From positions 35,671,328 through 35,735,327 of the forward strand of contig OW203764.1 in assembly GCA_934045905.1 (NCBI GenBank): DNA of 64,000 nucleotides, written 5' to 3'. Positions 34,627 through 46,670 of the stretch are shown piece after piece. Below the pieces are notes generated by a model that was given only the letters and a program-made list of their open reading frames with translations, was not told the origin of the DNA and searched no databases. Positions within the stretch are counted from its first letter, which is position 1; every line of letters begins with the position of its first letter. The DNA is from Leuctra nigra. Taxonomy: Eukaryota; Arthropoda; Insecta; Plecoptera; Leuctridae. A program made the translations under genes and the position numbers.

Positions 34627-37195
34627 GGCCGGGGTGCTATATTTATCATGCTACTTCCAACCCAGAGTAGAAACTCACTTCGTAAAGTGTATCAAAATGT
34701 TTGTTTTTATTATTTATTTCGAACTCCGCCAACTTGCTAGTGCAGAAACTGTGTTTTCTTCACTTTTTAGAAAACCAAAGCTTGATGTGATTTCTTGTAA
34801 ATAAATTTACGATACATTTGCAACATGAAAGATGAATTTTTAAACCCAATTCAATCCCAATCAAGACGTCTATACCTTGGCCTACATGCTATTCAACAGG
34901 TATAACCACTCAGCATTACTTTAATGTTCCATCCGACTAAAAGCATTTTAAGTTATTGAAATGCTTTGTTTTCTTGCCAGAGAAGTTGTATAATTTAAAA
35001 TCCTGGCATTCCATTTAAACCAATGTTCAATTTTCAGGATCATCTCTTATACAATCCTTATAGTTCCAAGTGGCAGCAAGCCAGTTAAACACAACTCTTG
35101 CTCGGCTAAGAGCCACATGTAAACCCAGGATGTTAATCAATCATTCTTTGCTTTTCCAGCTTCATAAATATGTTTTTTCAAATCAACAATCTCATGCGAC
35201 CTCATTTCCCGAATACGCAAATCCTTCCTTTTGTCGTCTATTATTTTGTATCGTTTGTAGAAAATGAATTCCTAGTGTTTGTTGAAAATGGCGTTGCCTA
35301 CACGGCTTTTACATATTATTTGTCTCCGAGAACGGTTTAGCAACAGGAATTATAGGCTTTTGGTAATGCCCATTAATGGCGGATCATCAATTACCGCACA
35401 GTGGGACCGTTCCGTTTATTTTATTACACAAACGAGGAGACACTGCAGGGAAAAGGCGACTAGCAACAACCTTCCATTATTAATCGCGGAAAATCACGCC
35501 AACGTTGAAGCCATAGAAAAGAGTTCATATACCTACCTTAAACATCCTTTTCGCAAGCAAATTACTCATTTTCATGCGGTGTTCCGAATCAGTTGGCCCA
35601 CCCGAAACCAGTGTGACGTCATAAATCAACAACGCAGACCGAAGTCCGGGAATGAACCATGTAAAATATAAATTCAACAGGAAAATGTGTCATATAAAAT
35701 AGTTGTAATGAGATTTGAGATGAATTTGCAATTAACTCATCAGGTGGGAACAAGGTAAGCGACGAACAAATCCTACACGTATGTTTCGACATTTTAATGA
35801 AATCATCAGAATCGGATATTGAAAACATCTGAAAAGTTGAACAATGCACTGAAAAGCTGTTGGGAGTTTTTAAAACTCTTCAAATAAATAGAATTATACT
35901 GATTTGCGCCGTGTGTGTTTGATAAAATACGTAATTGGAAAAGTTTTTGGTTGCAGGGGAAATGTTGACATCTCCAAGTTTATTTCACATAAAATACCAA
36001 TTTACAACTGGAATCTTATTTGAATTAATTTATATATAAAAATATGTTACAGACTTTCCCGGAAATTCGGTTGCCAGATAACACAGAATAATAATACAAT
36101 TGAAATAAAAAAGATAAATAAAGGATTACGTTACTAATAGAGAACTATTATATTTAAAACTCAAATTATTAACTATGAAGAGATTTTTAAAAAAATATCT
36201 GCTGATTTTCAGATTAGGAACTTCTAAAATAATGTTACTAATCAGAACTCTTTGCAGATTATCTTTATTTCTAAGGAAATTATATTTTAATTTATCTTTT
36301 AATTTTAATTTAATTTATCTTCATTTTATTTCACAGTAAAATCATGAAAATTACTGTAATGGTTCCTCTGTATCCTATCGAGGCTTTGTAAATGATCAGT
36401 AGATTCTTAGAATGTTAATAACTCACACCCAACAAACAACAAATAGAACAGTGAAGTATTATTTGTATTGTGTAATTCTAGTATGTATAACCTAATGTTT
36501 TCTCTCCCTCCTCTAAATTATTTGTGAGAATCATTGATAGTTTGTAGGCCTAAATGATTTTAATTTGTCTTTTCCATTAGGAATGTGTTGTTACTTTCAT
36601 ATTTGCTGTTTGTTTTCTCCCGACGTTTTTTTCCATTGCTGGCATAAAAAGCACTTTTCAAAATGAACTCTGTTTATTACACAAAATTAGTGTTGTGATG
36701 AGGAAAACACAATTATGTTTCTTACTAATTGACCAAGATGAAATAAAAACACTATAATTATATTTTTTCTAGCGTAATGAATTTAATTCGCCAGCCAATT
36801 TGCAAGTGCTGAAGATACAATTAGCACATATTGCTTTTAATACCTGCGGATGTTTCAGCCACTGAAACGTATGGAATTGGATTAGCTGATACGAGGCTCG
36901 CACACCCATCAATTATGCATACATGGTGAATGGAAGATGTATCGTGTGTATGGAGATCTTAGCAATTACAAGTTTTGTTTCATTGAGTTCATACACAAAT
37001 AAATTCTCTGTTGATTCTTAAAGATTTAATTTTTCGATAATAGACAAGTAAAAGATGTCTAAATGCAAACTCTACCATCTCCAAAAAAACATTTTTGAGT
37101 TAGATACGTGATAATATACAGTTTTTAATTCACTATTTCCCAAATACAATGAAAAATGAAAGAAAATTGTATCTCCTTTGAAAACGTGGATTGCA
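34627..37195. other. No gene recognised
   Basis: About 2.6 kb. An open stretch at 35279-35671 (130 codons, plus strand) has no recognisable domain and no supporting splice or promoter context, so it is not called. A perfect CRE palindrome lies at 35614-35621. The remainder is AT-rich. Confidence 0.45.
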
Positions 37196-37463
37196 AACTG
37201 ATTTCCCCGGCTATTTGTATAGGAAATGCAAGTGGTTTTTCCAGTTTTTCTCCCAACTAATCAAAGTGGAGAGGTTTTGCATCCTGTCATACTGTATTTC
37301 AATCGGAAATAAATATAGGTCAATCGGTCAAAGATGTAATGTTGAAAATTTATTTATACATTTCAGCTTGATCATCGAAAAAACCTATATTATGCGGTTG
37401 CAATTGAAAAATATGTGTAGTGAGTGGAAAAAGTGTTGAAACGAGACGTTCGCTTCGCTTGTT
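37196..37463 (-). mobile_element. Degenerate family A right-end fragment
   Basis: ACATTTCAGCTTGATCATCG and the end ACGAGACGTTCGCTTCGCTTG match the right end of family A with many substitutions. Confidence 0.5.
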
Positions 37464-37529
37464 TAAGAAATCCCACTTCTGCCACCAATTGTAAAATTCA
37501 ACGGTTTTATGAAATCTGGCGTTATATAT

Positions 37530-38856
37530 ATCCCCATAAAAAAACACTCCGTGTAAAAATACCAGCCAAGTCTCTTCAACTATAAAAAAAATAGAAGAAA
37601 TCTAAAAATTCAGCACCGAAAAGTAGTGATATCAAAAAATGGGCCAAGTCAAAACTTAATTTTAAAAACCAAAATATACTTGGCGCATCGTGTATATAAA
37701 TAGTATAGAAGCATATGCCAAAAATCAAATGTACCTAAATATATATAATATACCTATAATGCCCTTAAAAACGATGCGCCAAGTATATTTTGGTTTTTAA
37801 AATTAAGTTTTGACTTGGCCCATTTTTTGATATCACTACTTTTCGGTGCTGAATTTTAAGATTTCTTCTATTTTTTTTATAGTTGAAGAGACTTGGCTGG
37901 TATTTTTACACGGAGTGTTTTTTTATGGGGATATCACTTATTTTTTTAGTTTATTTACACAACTTGTAACACACATCGGAGCAACAATGACTAAATACTT
38001 TTAAAAAATACGCCATTTCCGAATTGGTTAATACGAAAAATTGTGTTTGGTGCTCAATATACCTAAGCTTAAAGTGATATTCCATGAAGAATTGCGAAAG
38101 CTTCGTTCCAATCAGTCCAGCCGTTTTCGAGATATGGTATCACTTCCGGTTTTCAAAATGGCGACTGAAATAACTGCCACCTAGAATGTATTTCTATAAA
38201 TGTTATGTATCATTATAAGCCTTCTGAATATGTGGTTATTGTAGTAAGAGGTCATTAAAATCTAGTTCTTCATTTTCATGACGTCATTTCCGGTTTTGGT
38301 AATAGTACATCTCTTCTTTAACTATTGATATTCCATATAGACGACCGTCTGAATCATTTGGCGCTAGTTATATTCCGATCGGTTGAGCCGTTTTTGAGAT
38401 ATGACGTCACTTCCGGTTTCAAAATGGCGACTACCGGATGGTTTTATAAAAAGGCACCTCAGACGCCAAAAGTGCACATGTTTCAGATCGATCGGCTAAG
38501 CCGTTTAGGCTGTGGCGGTGATAGCGGTGTTTCCTGATATCATTATCATCATCATCAGATAGGTTTTAAAAGGGGTGTAATTTCACTGTTTGCACGGCCC
38601 TCTAGCACGCAAATGGCATAACCTATTGTTCCCAAATTTAGTATATGGAGTGGGGTGGGCCATAGCTCGAAATTAAGATATTTCACAACAATGTGAGATT
38701 TTCCAATTTTATGATCCAGTAGGCCGAAAATGCCATGTTGTAGCTTACAGTAAAAGTGTTTGGTCTGCTCCTCAGTTTATTAGGCATTTACGGTATGTTG
38801 AGTGAGTGTGAGTGTACGGTACGACTTGGCTAGGTGGAGCGACCGCTCCACTAGAT
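37530..38856 (+). mobile_element. Family B element, copy 3, opposite orientation
   Basis: The terminal hairpin lies at the left (37530-37932; arms about 160 nt, loop about 80 nt). The small hairpin plus CTAGAT is at 38837-38856. Between them are diverged modules with GTTTCAAAATGGCGAC, GACGTCACTTCCGGTTT (38402-38420) and CATGACGTCATTTCCGG (38278-38294), and a residual ATCATTATCATCATCATC microsatellite (38540-38557). The order mirrors copies 1 and 2 exactly. Confidence 0.75.
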
Positions 38857-38949
38857 CTGTATCTAATTCTAATCGTATATGTATCAAAGTTATCTCTATT
38901 TTTTCTGCTATTTGATTATGTACTTATCAGATTAAGGATGCAGTTTTAC

Positions 38950-39057
38950 AATGTGCTAACTAAAACTAGTAGTTAAATATAAACGGTCATTCAAGGAATG
39001 CCATTGGTTGTTGCATTGCCAATATAGTCCTAATTAACTCTTTAAAATTTAGCATAC
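38950..39057 (+). mobile_element. Older Harbinger-like MITE, split copy
   Basis: AACGGTCATTCAAGGAATGCCATTGG and ATATAGTCCTAATTAACTC match the two younger units that follow but are more diverged. The end of this older copy seems to continue after them, at TTATTGAAAACTGGGCCTAA (39336-39356), as if the younger units landed inside it. Confidence 0.5.
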
Positions 39058-39060
39058 TTA

Positions 39061-39197
39061 GGGCCAGTTTTTCATTACTCAGCTAAAATCAGTAATTAAG
39101 TTGACAAAGTCATTCTAGGAATGCCATTGGTTGTTGCCATGACAATACAGTCCTAATCAACCTTTTAAAAGTTAGCGGAGTATTGAAAGACCGGCCC
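39061..39197 (+). mobile_element. TTA-flanked MITE (Harbinger-like), unit 1
   Basis: The termini are GGGCCAGTTTTTCATTACT and AGTATTGAAAGACCGGCCC, imperfect inverted repeats. TTA flanks both ends (39058-39060, 39198-39200). A 3-bp TWA duplication is typical of PIF/Harbinger elements. 137 bp, non-coding. Confidence 0.65.
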
Positions 39198-39200
39198 TTA

Positions 39201-39335
39201 GGGGCAGTTTTCATTACTCAGCTAAAATCAGTAATTAAGTTGACACAGTCATTCTAGGAATGTCATTGGTTGTTGCCATGACAATACAGTCCTAATCAAC
39301 CGTTTAAAGTTAGCAGAGTATTGAAAGACTGGCCC
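39201..39335 (+). mobile_element. TTA-flanked MITE (Harbinger-like), unit 2
   Basis: Nearly identical to unit 1 and in the same orientation. It shares the TTA at 39198-39200 and is followed by TTA at 39336-39338. The head-to-tail pair suggests insertion of one unit at the TTA edge of the other, or tandem duplication. Confidence 0.65.
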
Positions 39336-39357
39336 TTATTATTGAAAACTGGGCCTA

Positions 39358-40101
39358 AGACACGTTCATTCAAAGAATACTGTTCATTAGAGCCAATTGA
39401 CAATCGTATAATTTCGTCACCATGAAGTTCATATCTAAGTATCTCATTACCAGTGTGAAAACTATCCGGAATGCTCGTCTTTGGCGAACTCTGACGCTGT
39501 AAGTGTGAGATATTGTCGGTCTCGGTGTTCGCCGCTTCACGCTCCGCCGCGCACACCGCAACTCTAACGCCAGGTGATTATTTCGAATCGAAGATCCCGG
39601 GCCGAGTCCCTAAGGAGCAACCGGCAAGGTGGTTGCGGGATCGCGCGGCAAAGCACCGGGAAATATTTCTTTCAAAACTATTTGCAAAATGACGATGAAG
39701 TTTGTTGGAAGCGAGAGAAGAAAGTTTTTACTTGCATAGTTTGTGTTGGAGTTGGCTCTTTGTCGATAACAATGAAGATGTAACGCTATTGACAGCCTGA
39801 GAATTGTGTAGATCGGCAATTATATTGTGAAAATAAGTGATTCCAGATATACATCAGACGTCTTTTTAGATTTTTCCAATATTTTGTTACGTTTTGATTC
39901 CTTTTCTTATCTACTCATATTTATTTATTTATACATCTTACACTTTAAAACATATTTTATGGTCTTGAACCTCTTCCTGTTGTAATATTAGAACTTGGGC
40001 CTCAATAATCAGGAGACCCAATCTAATTCACCTCCTTTTTAATGTTTAAAGTAAATTGTACAATAATTTACATAGCTTTACTTTATGCTATAAGTAAATA
40101 A
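39358..40101. other. No gene recognised
   Basis: A GC-richer patch lies around 39540-39660. Short open stretches are not convincing as exons. Confidence 0.45.
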
Positions 40102-40389
40102 CTAGGAAAAAAACTTTGTATGATTGGGTAAAATGTTAGTGGTAATATTTCAAATTGATCAAACTAACCAATCGAAAGATAATTTTTTTTAAATTTGAAC
40201 CAATCAGGGGGTTTCAAAAAAATTAGGATCTGCAACGCCCGGAAATGGTCAGTATATATGTGCAAAATTTCAGCTTGATCAAAGAAAAACTGTGACTTGT
40301 ATATCGTCAGTAACAGAAAAAAAACACACACAAAAAAACAGAGGTCCGTGCCAAAAGAGCCAAAAGGAGACGCTCGCTTCGCTCGCTCA
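40102..40389 (-). mobile_element. Family A, internally deleted 288-bp copy
   Basis: CTAGGAAA at the left joins directly to AAACTTTGTATGATTGGGTA, so the left interior, hairpin and inverted repeat are lost. The right portion is intact to CGCTCGCTTCGCTCGCTCA. Confidence 0.75.
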
Positions 40390-41553
40390 ATAAGAATCGA
40401 AGTAAATATTTGGCAGCAGAGTGTGCGTCGTCAATACATCGTTACGTAGTTAGCATGACCCAACCCAATGCCCAACAGAATACGAAAATGAGTAACAAAG
40501 GAAAGCAGTTTATAATTCCTACGCTCAAGTTATTTCACGTGAGTTTTCAAATGCCCACCACAGTATTCGTAAGTTAAAAATTAATACAAATTATAGTTGT
40601 AGAGTGTGCGCCGTTAATACACACGTGACCTTATTACCATGACCCCATGAACACCAGCTTATGTAAATAAGAAAGAAGGAAAACCATTTAATCAAAGAAA
40701 ACAATTTATGTTAAAAAATATTAATTTAAAGTATGCAAACTGTGCGCCGTTAAAACTCGCCAGTCTTGCTGCAGTTTATCGAAATATTCTTTATTTGTGA
40801 TACCAATACTAATACATGATAAAAAATATAAGTATATCTGATAAACCAGTAAGAATAATAACTTACTGTATGAGGGTAGATTTACAATATACCTGTTCCT
40901 CAGATATATAGGGCGGAAGTCCATTTTCTTGCTTTTGCGTTGCACATTCTTGGAATGATGTTCAAGCTCTATCAAGCCATTTGATTGATGTCAAATACAA
41001 ATACAGTTGCATTGAAGTTGAAGTATCTTATACAATGACTCATGCCACCGTTACAAATATGTTTGGATGAACCCATAAATGCTGTTTTTATCACACCTTA
41101 AGAATCATTGAATATGACTTTTAGAGGATTATACCTCTAAATTTTCAGGACATACAATCAAGTTTACTCTCTGCTATTTTGATCATGACCGAATGGCAGA
41201 GAGGCAAGTAAGGCACATGACAGCTGTCACCCAATGAGAGAACATTCTTCATGTTGATTTCTGTTTTCACTTGAGAGTGTGGCCCATTCAGTACGTATGT
41301 TGAAATTAAACATTGATGCTTTGGCTTTAGTTTGATAGTTCTCACGGTCTTATGTATCGTATACATAGAGAAGAAGTATGAATGTAAAGTTCGAAATCTG
41401 TTGGCTGGAGACGATTTCTGTGAAATGTACTAAATTTGTCAATTATTCTTTATTTGTTACAAACACATAGGGATAAGGTGTGCGTCTTATGTGAGTTTCA
41501 TTTATTTCTTTATTCGCAGAAAGCAGTAGAAGTAATTTAAACTTGATGGGAAA

Positions 41554-41765
41554 TGTTACGCCGTCCATTTTAAATAAATTGAGCGTGTGCGCGCGACGAC
41601 GTTCCTGACAGACTAACAGACAGACAGAACTGGGTAACTATCTTACTTATAGTTACCCAGTTCTGTCTGTCTGTGATTCTGTGGGAACGCCTGCGCGCGT
41701 ATCCTCTCAATTTCGCGAGCACACTCTCTATGTTGTATTTAAAATTAAAATGGTCGACGTTACAT
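41554..41765. repeat. Central palindrome of the giant inverted repeat
   Basis: CAGACAGACAGAACTGGGTAACTA on the left pairs with its complement on the right around a loop of about 9 nt (41641-41649). Complementarity continues outward with interruptions to ATGTTACGCCG and CGACGTTACAT. Confidence 0.8.
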
Positions 41766-42764
41766 TGCCCAAATCATGTCCAAAATACATCTTCTGCTCT
41801 TTGTGCATAAATAAATAACTGAAACTTACCTAAATGGCAATCCTTTTCCCTATGTGTTTATAAGAAATGTATTTTAACACAGAATAACTGTCCAAATCTT
41901 TACATTACATTGAAAACGGCACTATTTTGTATTTAAAATGGTGGCCTTTCATTGCCAATCGTGTCTAAAAATACGTCTTTTGCCTTCACAAAGTAGAGAA
42001 ATAACCATAACTTACCTAAAACGTAATCCTTATCCCTTTGAGTTTGTAAAAAATCTACTATATAACATAATAACCGTTCCAAAGAGACATTACATAGAAA
42101 ACTTCTTCAAGCCAAGAAACGTCAAAGTGTAATTTTTATAAATTTTTCATTTCCTCTGTATTTTAGAGGGCCATGAAAACCAAACAAAGCCGATAGATTT
42201 TCAACATTGGCCTTAAGATACAATTTGCAAACGATCAAACGTATTATTTTCTTCCTACATTTAATCAACACGGCTCTGTAACCCTCAAACCAACTAACCG
42301 ACGAAGTTTTTAAATAATGTTGTTTTTCAGTCGTTTCTTATTTCGTAGAGTGGTCTGTATTGAGTCATGTATTGACAACGAATTCATGTTACTGTTGATA
42401 AAGTTTGAAGCACCAATGTTTAAGTTTTACATTGTCAACTGAATACCTATACCTTAATTAGAGGTAGATGGGCTGAAGTCCATTTCAATATTCTTGAAGT
42501 GAGCTCAGCAGTATTTCTGGCATCAACCAATCATTTGTAATGGTGACATGAGTTATTGTAAGACTTCAATATATTGTTATTTGTTAGCATAAGTGAAACG
42601 GTACTTGATAGAGCTTAATTACAATCCAAAATTGTGCACCGCAAAATCAAACAAATTTACTTCCACCCTACATCTGAGGAACGTATATAATGAAACTGTA
42701 GATACCATGTAATAGCATCACAAATGAAGAAAAGGTCGTGGGCATCAAGTCACGGTATCAACGT

Positions 42765-42797
42765 AATGTATATATATATATATATATATATAATATA
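42765..42797. repeat. (TA)n microsatellite
   Basis: A run of TA dinucleotides lies inside the right arm of the large inverted repeat. Confidence 0.9.
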
Positions 42798-43099
42798 TTT
42801 TTTACGGCGCATACATTGTTTTTCTTCTTATTTTTACTTAGTATACGAATAATCTGGTTTAAATTTGGAAACTTATATGAAATTGTTTCTCCATAATAGG
42901 TATGATCAAATTGCTTTTCTTCGTTCCTCATTTGTTAACGTATTCTGTTAAGATTGGGTCATCAACGACGTCAAGTGTATTAACGACGCACACTCTGCTG
43001 ACAAATATTGCTGTCGTTTTATATTTACGCATACCTCACTGGTGCACATTGGTCATGTTTTACATGACGGGACCCTCTAGTAATTATAATAATAATCAC

Positions 43100-43396
43100 A
43101 TTTGTGGGTCTCTGTTCTCACAACAGAATTACGAATTCCACTGGAGAGGGGGGAGTGGAACCCGGTCTTGCAGCTCACTTTTGTCGAAAATACCCGAAGG
43201 ACGGTGTAACATTCACAGCACGGGCTCCACAACCCACTCCGTCGAGAGACTGATAACAGGTGGAGGGCGGTCGTCACACTAATCCCCAAACACCTCAGTC
43301 TCTATAGCACTACGAGCCAGACTTGATCGTCACCCATCCAAGAACTGACCGCTATCGATGTTGCTTATCGATGTTGACGAGAACCGTGGTTTCAGC
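43100..43396 (-). repeat. 5S-rRNA-like SINE or pseudogene, minus strand
   Basis: Read on the minus strand, 43387 to 43328 resembles the internal promoter half of 5S rRNA: GGTTCTCGTC, then ATAAGCAAC.TCG, then GGTCAGTTCTTGGATGGGTGAC. The corresponding 5S landmarks are GTTAAGCAACGTCGG and GGTTAGTACTTGGATGGGTGACC. The 5' third of 5S is missing. The GC-rich downstream body (43300-43100) is not 5S. This fits a 5S-derived (SINE3-type) retroposon better than a 5S gene. Confidence 0.55.
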
Positions 43397-43399
43397 ACC

Positions 43400-44347
43400 T
43401 CATTCCTCTAAGATAGTTTCAATTATAAAACGTTGTGACACTTTATTGTCCATTTAAATTGATATATTTTTCAAATCTTGTTAAAAAATCTTGTTGTAAT
43501 TATCTACATCCGATCAATAAATAATTGTTACCTCTGAGAACACTCCTTACATCGTTCATGTTGAGTTATCCAATATGAATTATGGAGGACATTCACTGCA
43601 TACTAGAGCTTATCAAAATTTTCAGTCAATAGAAGTTGATTTTGCAGTGATTTATTTATAAAAAAAAATCTCGAATATAAATACGCATGTGTAAACTGTC
43701 AAAACCCAATGCTTTTATGTTAAATATAACATTCATAATAGCAATAGTATGGCAATATTTCTTGATTGTTTGGTCTTGACTTGAGAATATTTAGGTGCAA
43801 GGAAGTAAAATCATCTTTAACGTTATTTTGACAGTACTTTTCTGCGTAGATTAGTTTCAACAGATGTGTCTTAACTTATCTGGATGCGGGAGACGTCTTT
43901 GCTAAACTGAACCCTTCCAAGTGAAAATGTTATCATTTTGTTGTCACTACGCCTGAACCTTAAGCAAGGTATTGAATAGATTTAATGTCAAGGAACCACG
44001 AATGATTTCTATTGAGTATACGTCTTGGTTTGGAATGAATTGCTGTCTCCTGCGGTGCGCAAGTTATTGATGTCCAGTCCACCGCTGGATGTGTCGCTTG
44101 ACGCGTGCTCACTTCCGACCGCCGGGAAATTGATGGAAAATACATCGTTTTGTTGGAAAGTAAAATCACTCGGGGGAGTCTAAAAAATATGGAGTTTCGA
44201 GAATATGTCGAGATTGAATGTAAATACATCGAACAGGTAAGGAAGAAATCAAATCTTTCTCTTTTCAAAAGGATTGTTTTATTGAACAGTATTTGACAAC
44301 CAACATTTATGCTCTATTGCATTTGTATAGGTCCATTCAAAGTCACA
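43400..44347. other. No gene recognised
   Basis: AT-rich. Open stretches around 43960-44296 on both strands lack domain character. Confidence 0.45.
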
Positions 44348-44864
44348 GTATTCGCATCGCATTTTCTTATTTATACGTATGTATATATATTTGTCTGGGG
44401 CTTAACGTCGCACTGTTCTGCAGCGAGGCTAATGGTGACGGATGAATGATGATGATGATGATTGGGAGATGATGGTGAAGAGTAGGTAATGATGGAAGGT
44501 GGGAAGGAGGTGGTCGTGGCCTATTAGTAGGGTACCTTTCCAGCATGTGTCTCTCGACTGAGGGAATACCACGAAAAAACCCCAGTCAGGAAGGACGGCC
44601 GCGGGAATCGAACCCGGGCCTCCGGAATACAAGTTCAGAGCGTAACCATCAGCCAACCTGTTCCGGTTCGTGTGACCTTGTATCATGGTCACCTTGTGAC
44701 ACAGATGTCAAGGCAAATATAACTTATCCGACCGAACCGGGGCTCGAGGCCGGGATCTCTCACTTTCCGGACGAGAGCTCTACCAACTGAGCCATCCGGC
44801 CTGCCACAACGCACTGATGATGTTATATATATCTACCAGGAGAATGGGATGGATATCACTATGA
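44348..44864 (-). mobile_element. Composite tRNA/SINE element, tandem copy 1
   Basis: Read on the minus strand, a first tRNA-like head with A box TGGCTCAGTTGGTAGAGC and a CTCGAGCCCC B region (about 44800-44725) is followed by a spacer of about 55 nt. A second head follows: GGTTGGCTGATGGT, then B box GGGTTCGATTCC near 44610. Then comes the SINE family D body, ending in GTTAAGCCCCAGAC near 44400. Two Pol III heads in one unit suggest a dimeric SINE or SINE-into-SINE insertion. Confidence 0.75.
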
Positions 44865-45389
44865 AGTATTCGCATCGCATTTTCTTATTTATACGTATGT
44901 ATATATATTTGTCTGGGGCTTAACGTCGCACTGTTCTGCAGCGAGGCTAATGGCGACGGATGAATGATGACGATGATGATGATTGGTAGATGATGGTGAA
45001 GAGTAGGTAAGGATGGAAGGTGGGAAGGAGGTGGTCGTGGCCTATTAGTAGGGTACCTTTCCAGCATGTGTCTCTCGACTGAAGGTATACCACGAAAAAA
45101 CCCCAGTCAGGAAGGACGGCCGCGGGAATCGAACCCGGGCCTCCGGAATACAAGTTCAGAGCGTTACCATCAGCCAACCTGTTCCGGTTCGTGTGACCTT
45201 GTATCATGGTCACCTTGTGACACAGATGTCAAGGCAAATATAACTTATCCGACCGAACCGGGGCTCGAGGCCGGGATCTCTCACTTGCCGGACGAGAGCT
45301 CTACCAACTGAGCCATCCGGCCTGCCACAACGCACTGATGATGTTATATATATCTACCAGGAGGAGAATAGGATGGATATCACTATGAA
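44865..45389 (-). mobile_element. Composite tRNA/SINE element, tandem copy 2
   Basis: An almost exact repeat of 44348-44864 at a 517-bp offset, including the non-SINE flank AGTATTCGCATCGC. Only scattered substitutions and a GAG insertion near the right end distinguish them. It therefore arose by segmental tandem duplication, recent or assembly-made, and not by independent retroposition. Confidence 0.8.
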
Positions 45390-46670
45390 TTCTTAGCAAC
45401 CGGTGAGCAAACTACTTCATCTCATCATTTGAGATGAAAAGCAACTAATTAGTTGAGCATATGACGGTTGCGGACGCGGGTTTTACACCGACATTCAGAA
45501 GTTGCGTTACAGAACCCCGTGTGGATATATGGAAAACAACGTTTGAAAGTCACCGTACCATATACCCTTTGTGATACTTCACTTATACGGTAATAGCCTT
45601 TTGTTCATTCAGTTTTAAGTGATCTTTTTCTCTAGCATTTTTTATAAAACTAGGGATTGAAAGATGGTTTTTCTAGTAATTATATTTTTTTTTCTTTGTA
45701 TCAATCTCTAGAGATGACAGATGATATTCTGTTAAAACGTCGGATTTTAACGATATATGATTATAGAAGGAAAACAGAAAAACGACAGATATTTAATTTA
45801 TTCACATAAGATAACTTTGCCTCCAATATTCTTTGATATGTTCTTGTGTTGTTTGGAGACGCACTTTGTCAACAAGTACTCTGTCACTACTCAACTCGAA
45901 AATAATTGTCAGCGTTTTAATAATGTCAGCTAAATCAGTTATCCAAAATGTGTTACAATTTGTAGCTAAACAAATTATCGTTATCCTCATCAAATAAAAA
46001 CAACCTAGTATCCCGCTAAATTAATAAGAAAATATAAAAAGTTATGTTATCTATAAAAAATGAGCTAAATCAACACGTTGAAACAATACACTTCATTACA
46101 CCTTCTTTCTTGTTTAATAATAACATGCATTGTTTTTATTTTGACAACATATTTTATTTTACTTGGATAATTTCAAAGATTACAATAACTTCCTTACAAT
46201 TTCCATCCATCCCCTTCTACAAACTTCACAACAATGAAAAATAACATCTCAACAATGAAAAATTAACTCTTAAAACAAACAATAATTTCACTGCTTCCTA
46301 GAAGTCAGTGGCTGTTACATTAGGAGGACAGGCTCTTCCATGAAGTAACCATTCCCCACAGGGTCTGTACCGTCTCAACGTTATTAAAAACCAATTTAAA
46401 ATAACAATATGGAATATATCGGTTTCCAGCTGCATTTTGCGTATCTAATAAACGTATCGTTTATATTGTTGCTACAGGAAAATTATTTATTTTTATTTTT
46501 ATAAATAACGCCTGAGTTAATGACTTTGCATATCATTACTCACATCAGTGCTTTATTTTCAGGAGAAGATTCTGAACTGCTGTTTTAACACCAATATTTT
46601 TTTATTGGTTCATTCTAAAGGCTTAATAACTACATTTCAATTAAAATACCTCACCAATGGACTACTACAT
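45390..46670. other. No gene recognised
   Basis: AT-rich. ACAATGAAAAAT occurs twice near 46235-46260. Confidence 0.5.

Larger units (their letters stand above)
40405..43010. repeat. Giant diverged inverted repeat (about 1.25-kb arms)
   Basis: Sequence blocks in the left half reappear in reverse-complement order in the right half. CAGCAGAGTGTGCGTCGT (40414) matches 42983-43000; GTTCCTCAGAT...GGAAGT (40894) matches 42660-42682; CTATGTGTTTATA/TTTGTAACAAA-type sequence matches across 41440-41860. The centre is the near-perfect palindrome at 41615-41683. The right arm is longer, partly because a segment of about 190 bp is tandemly repeated (41730-41920 and 41925-42110). Arms differ by many substitutions, so the structure is old. 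No open frame of interest. Confidence 0.7.

Noticed and set aside
35279..35671. 130-codon open frame on the plus strand
   Set aside because: No recognisable domain, signal peptide, codon bias or splice signals. This length can arise by chance in 64 kb.
39296..39561. Overlapping minus-strand frames of 63-86 codons
   Set aside because: They partly overlap the TTA-flanked MITE, and two frames are open together. No domain character.
43328..43387. Functional 5S rRNA gene
   Set aside because: The first third of 5S is missing and several conserved positions differ. It is a fragment or retroposon.
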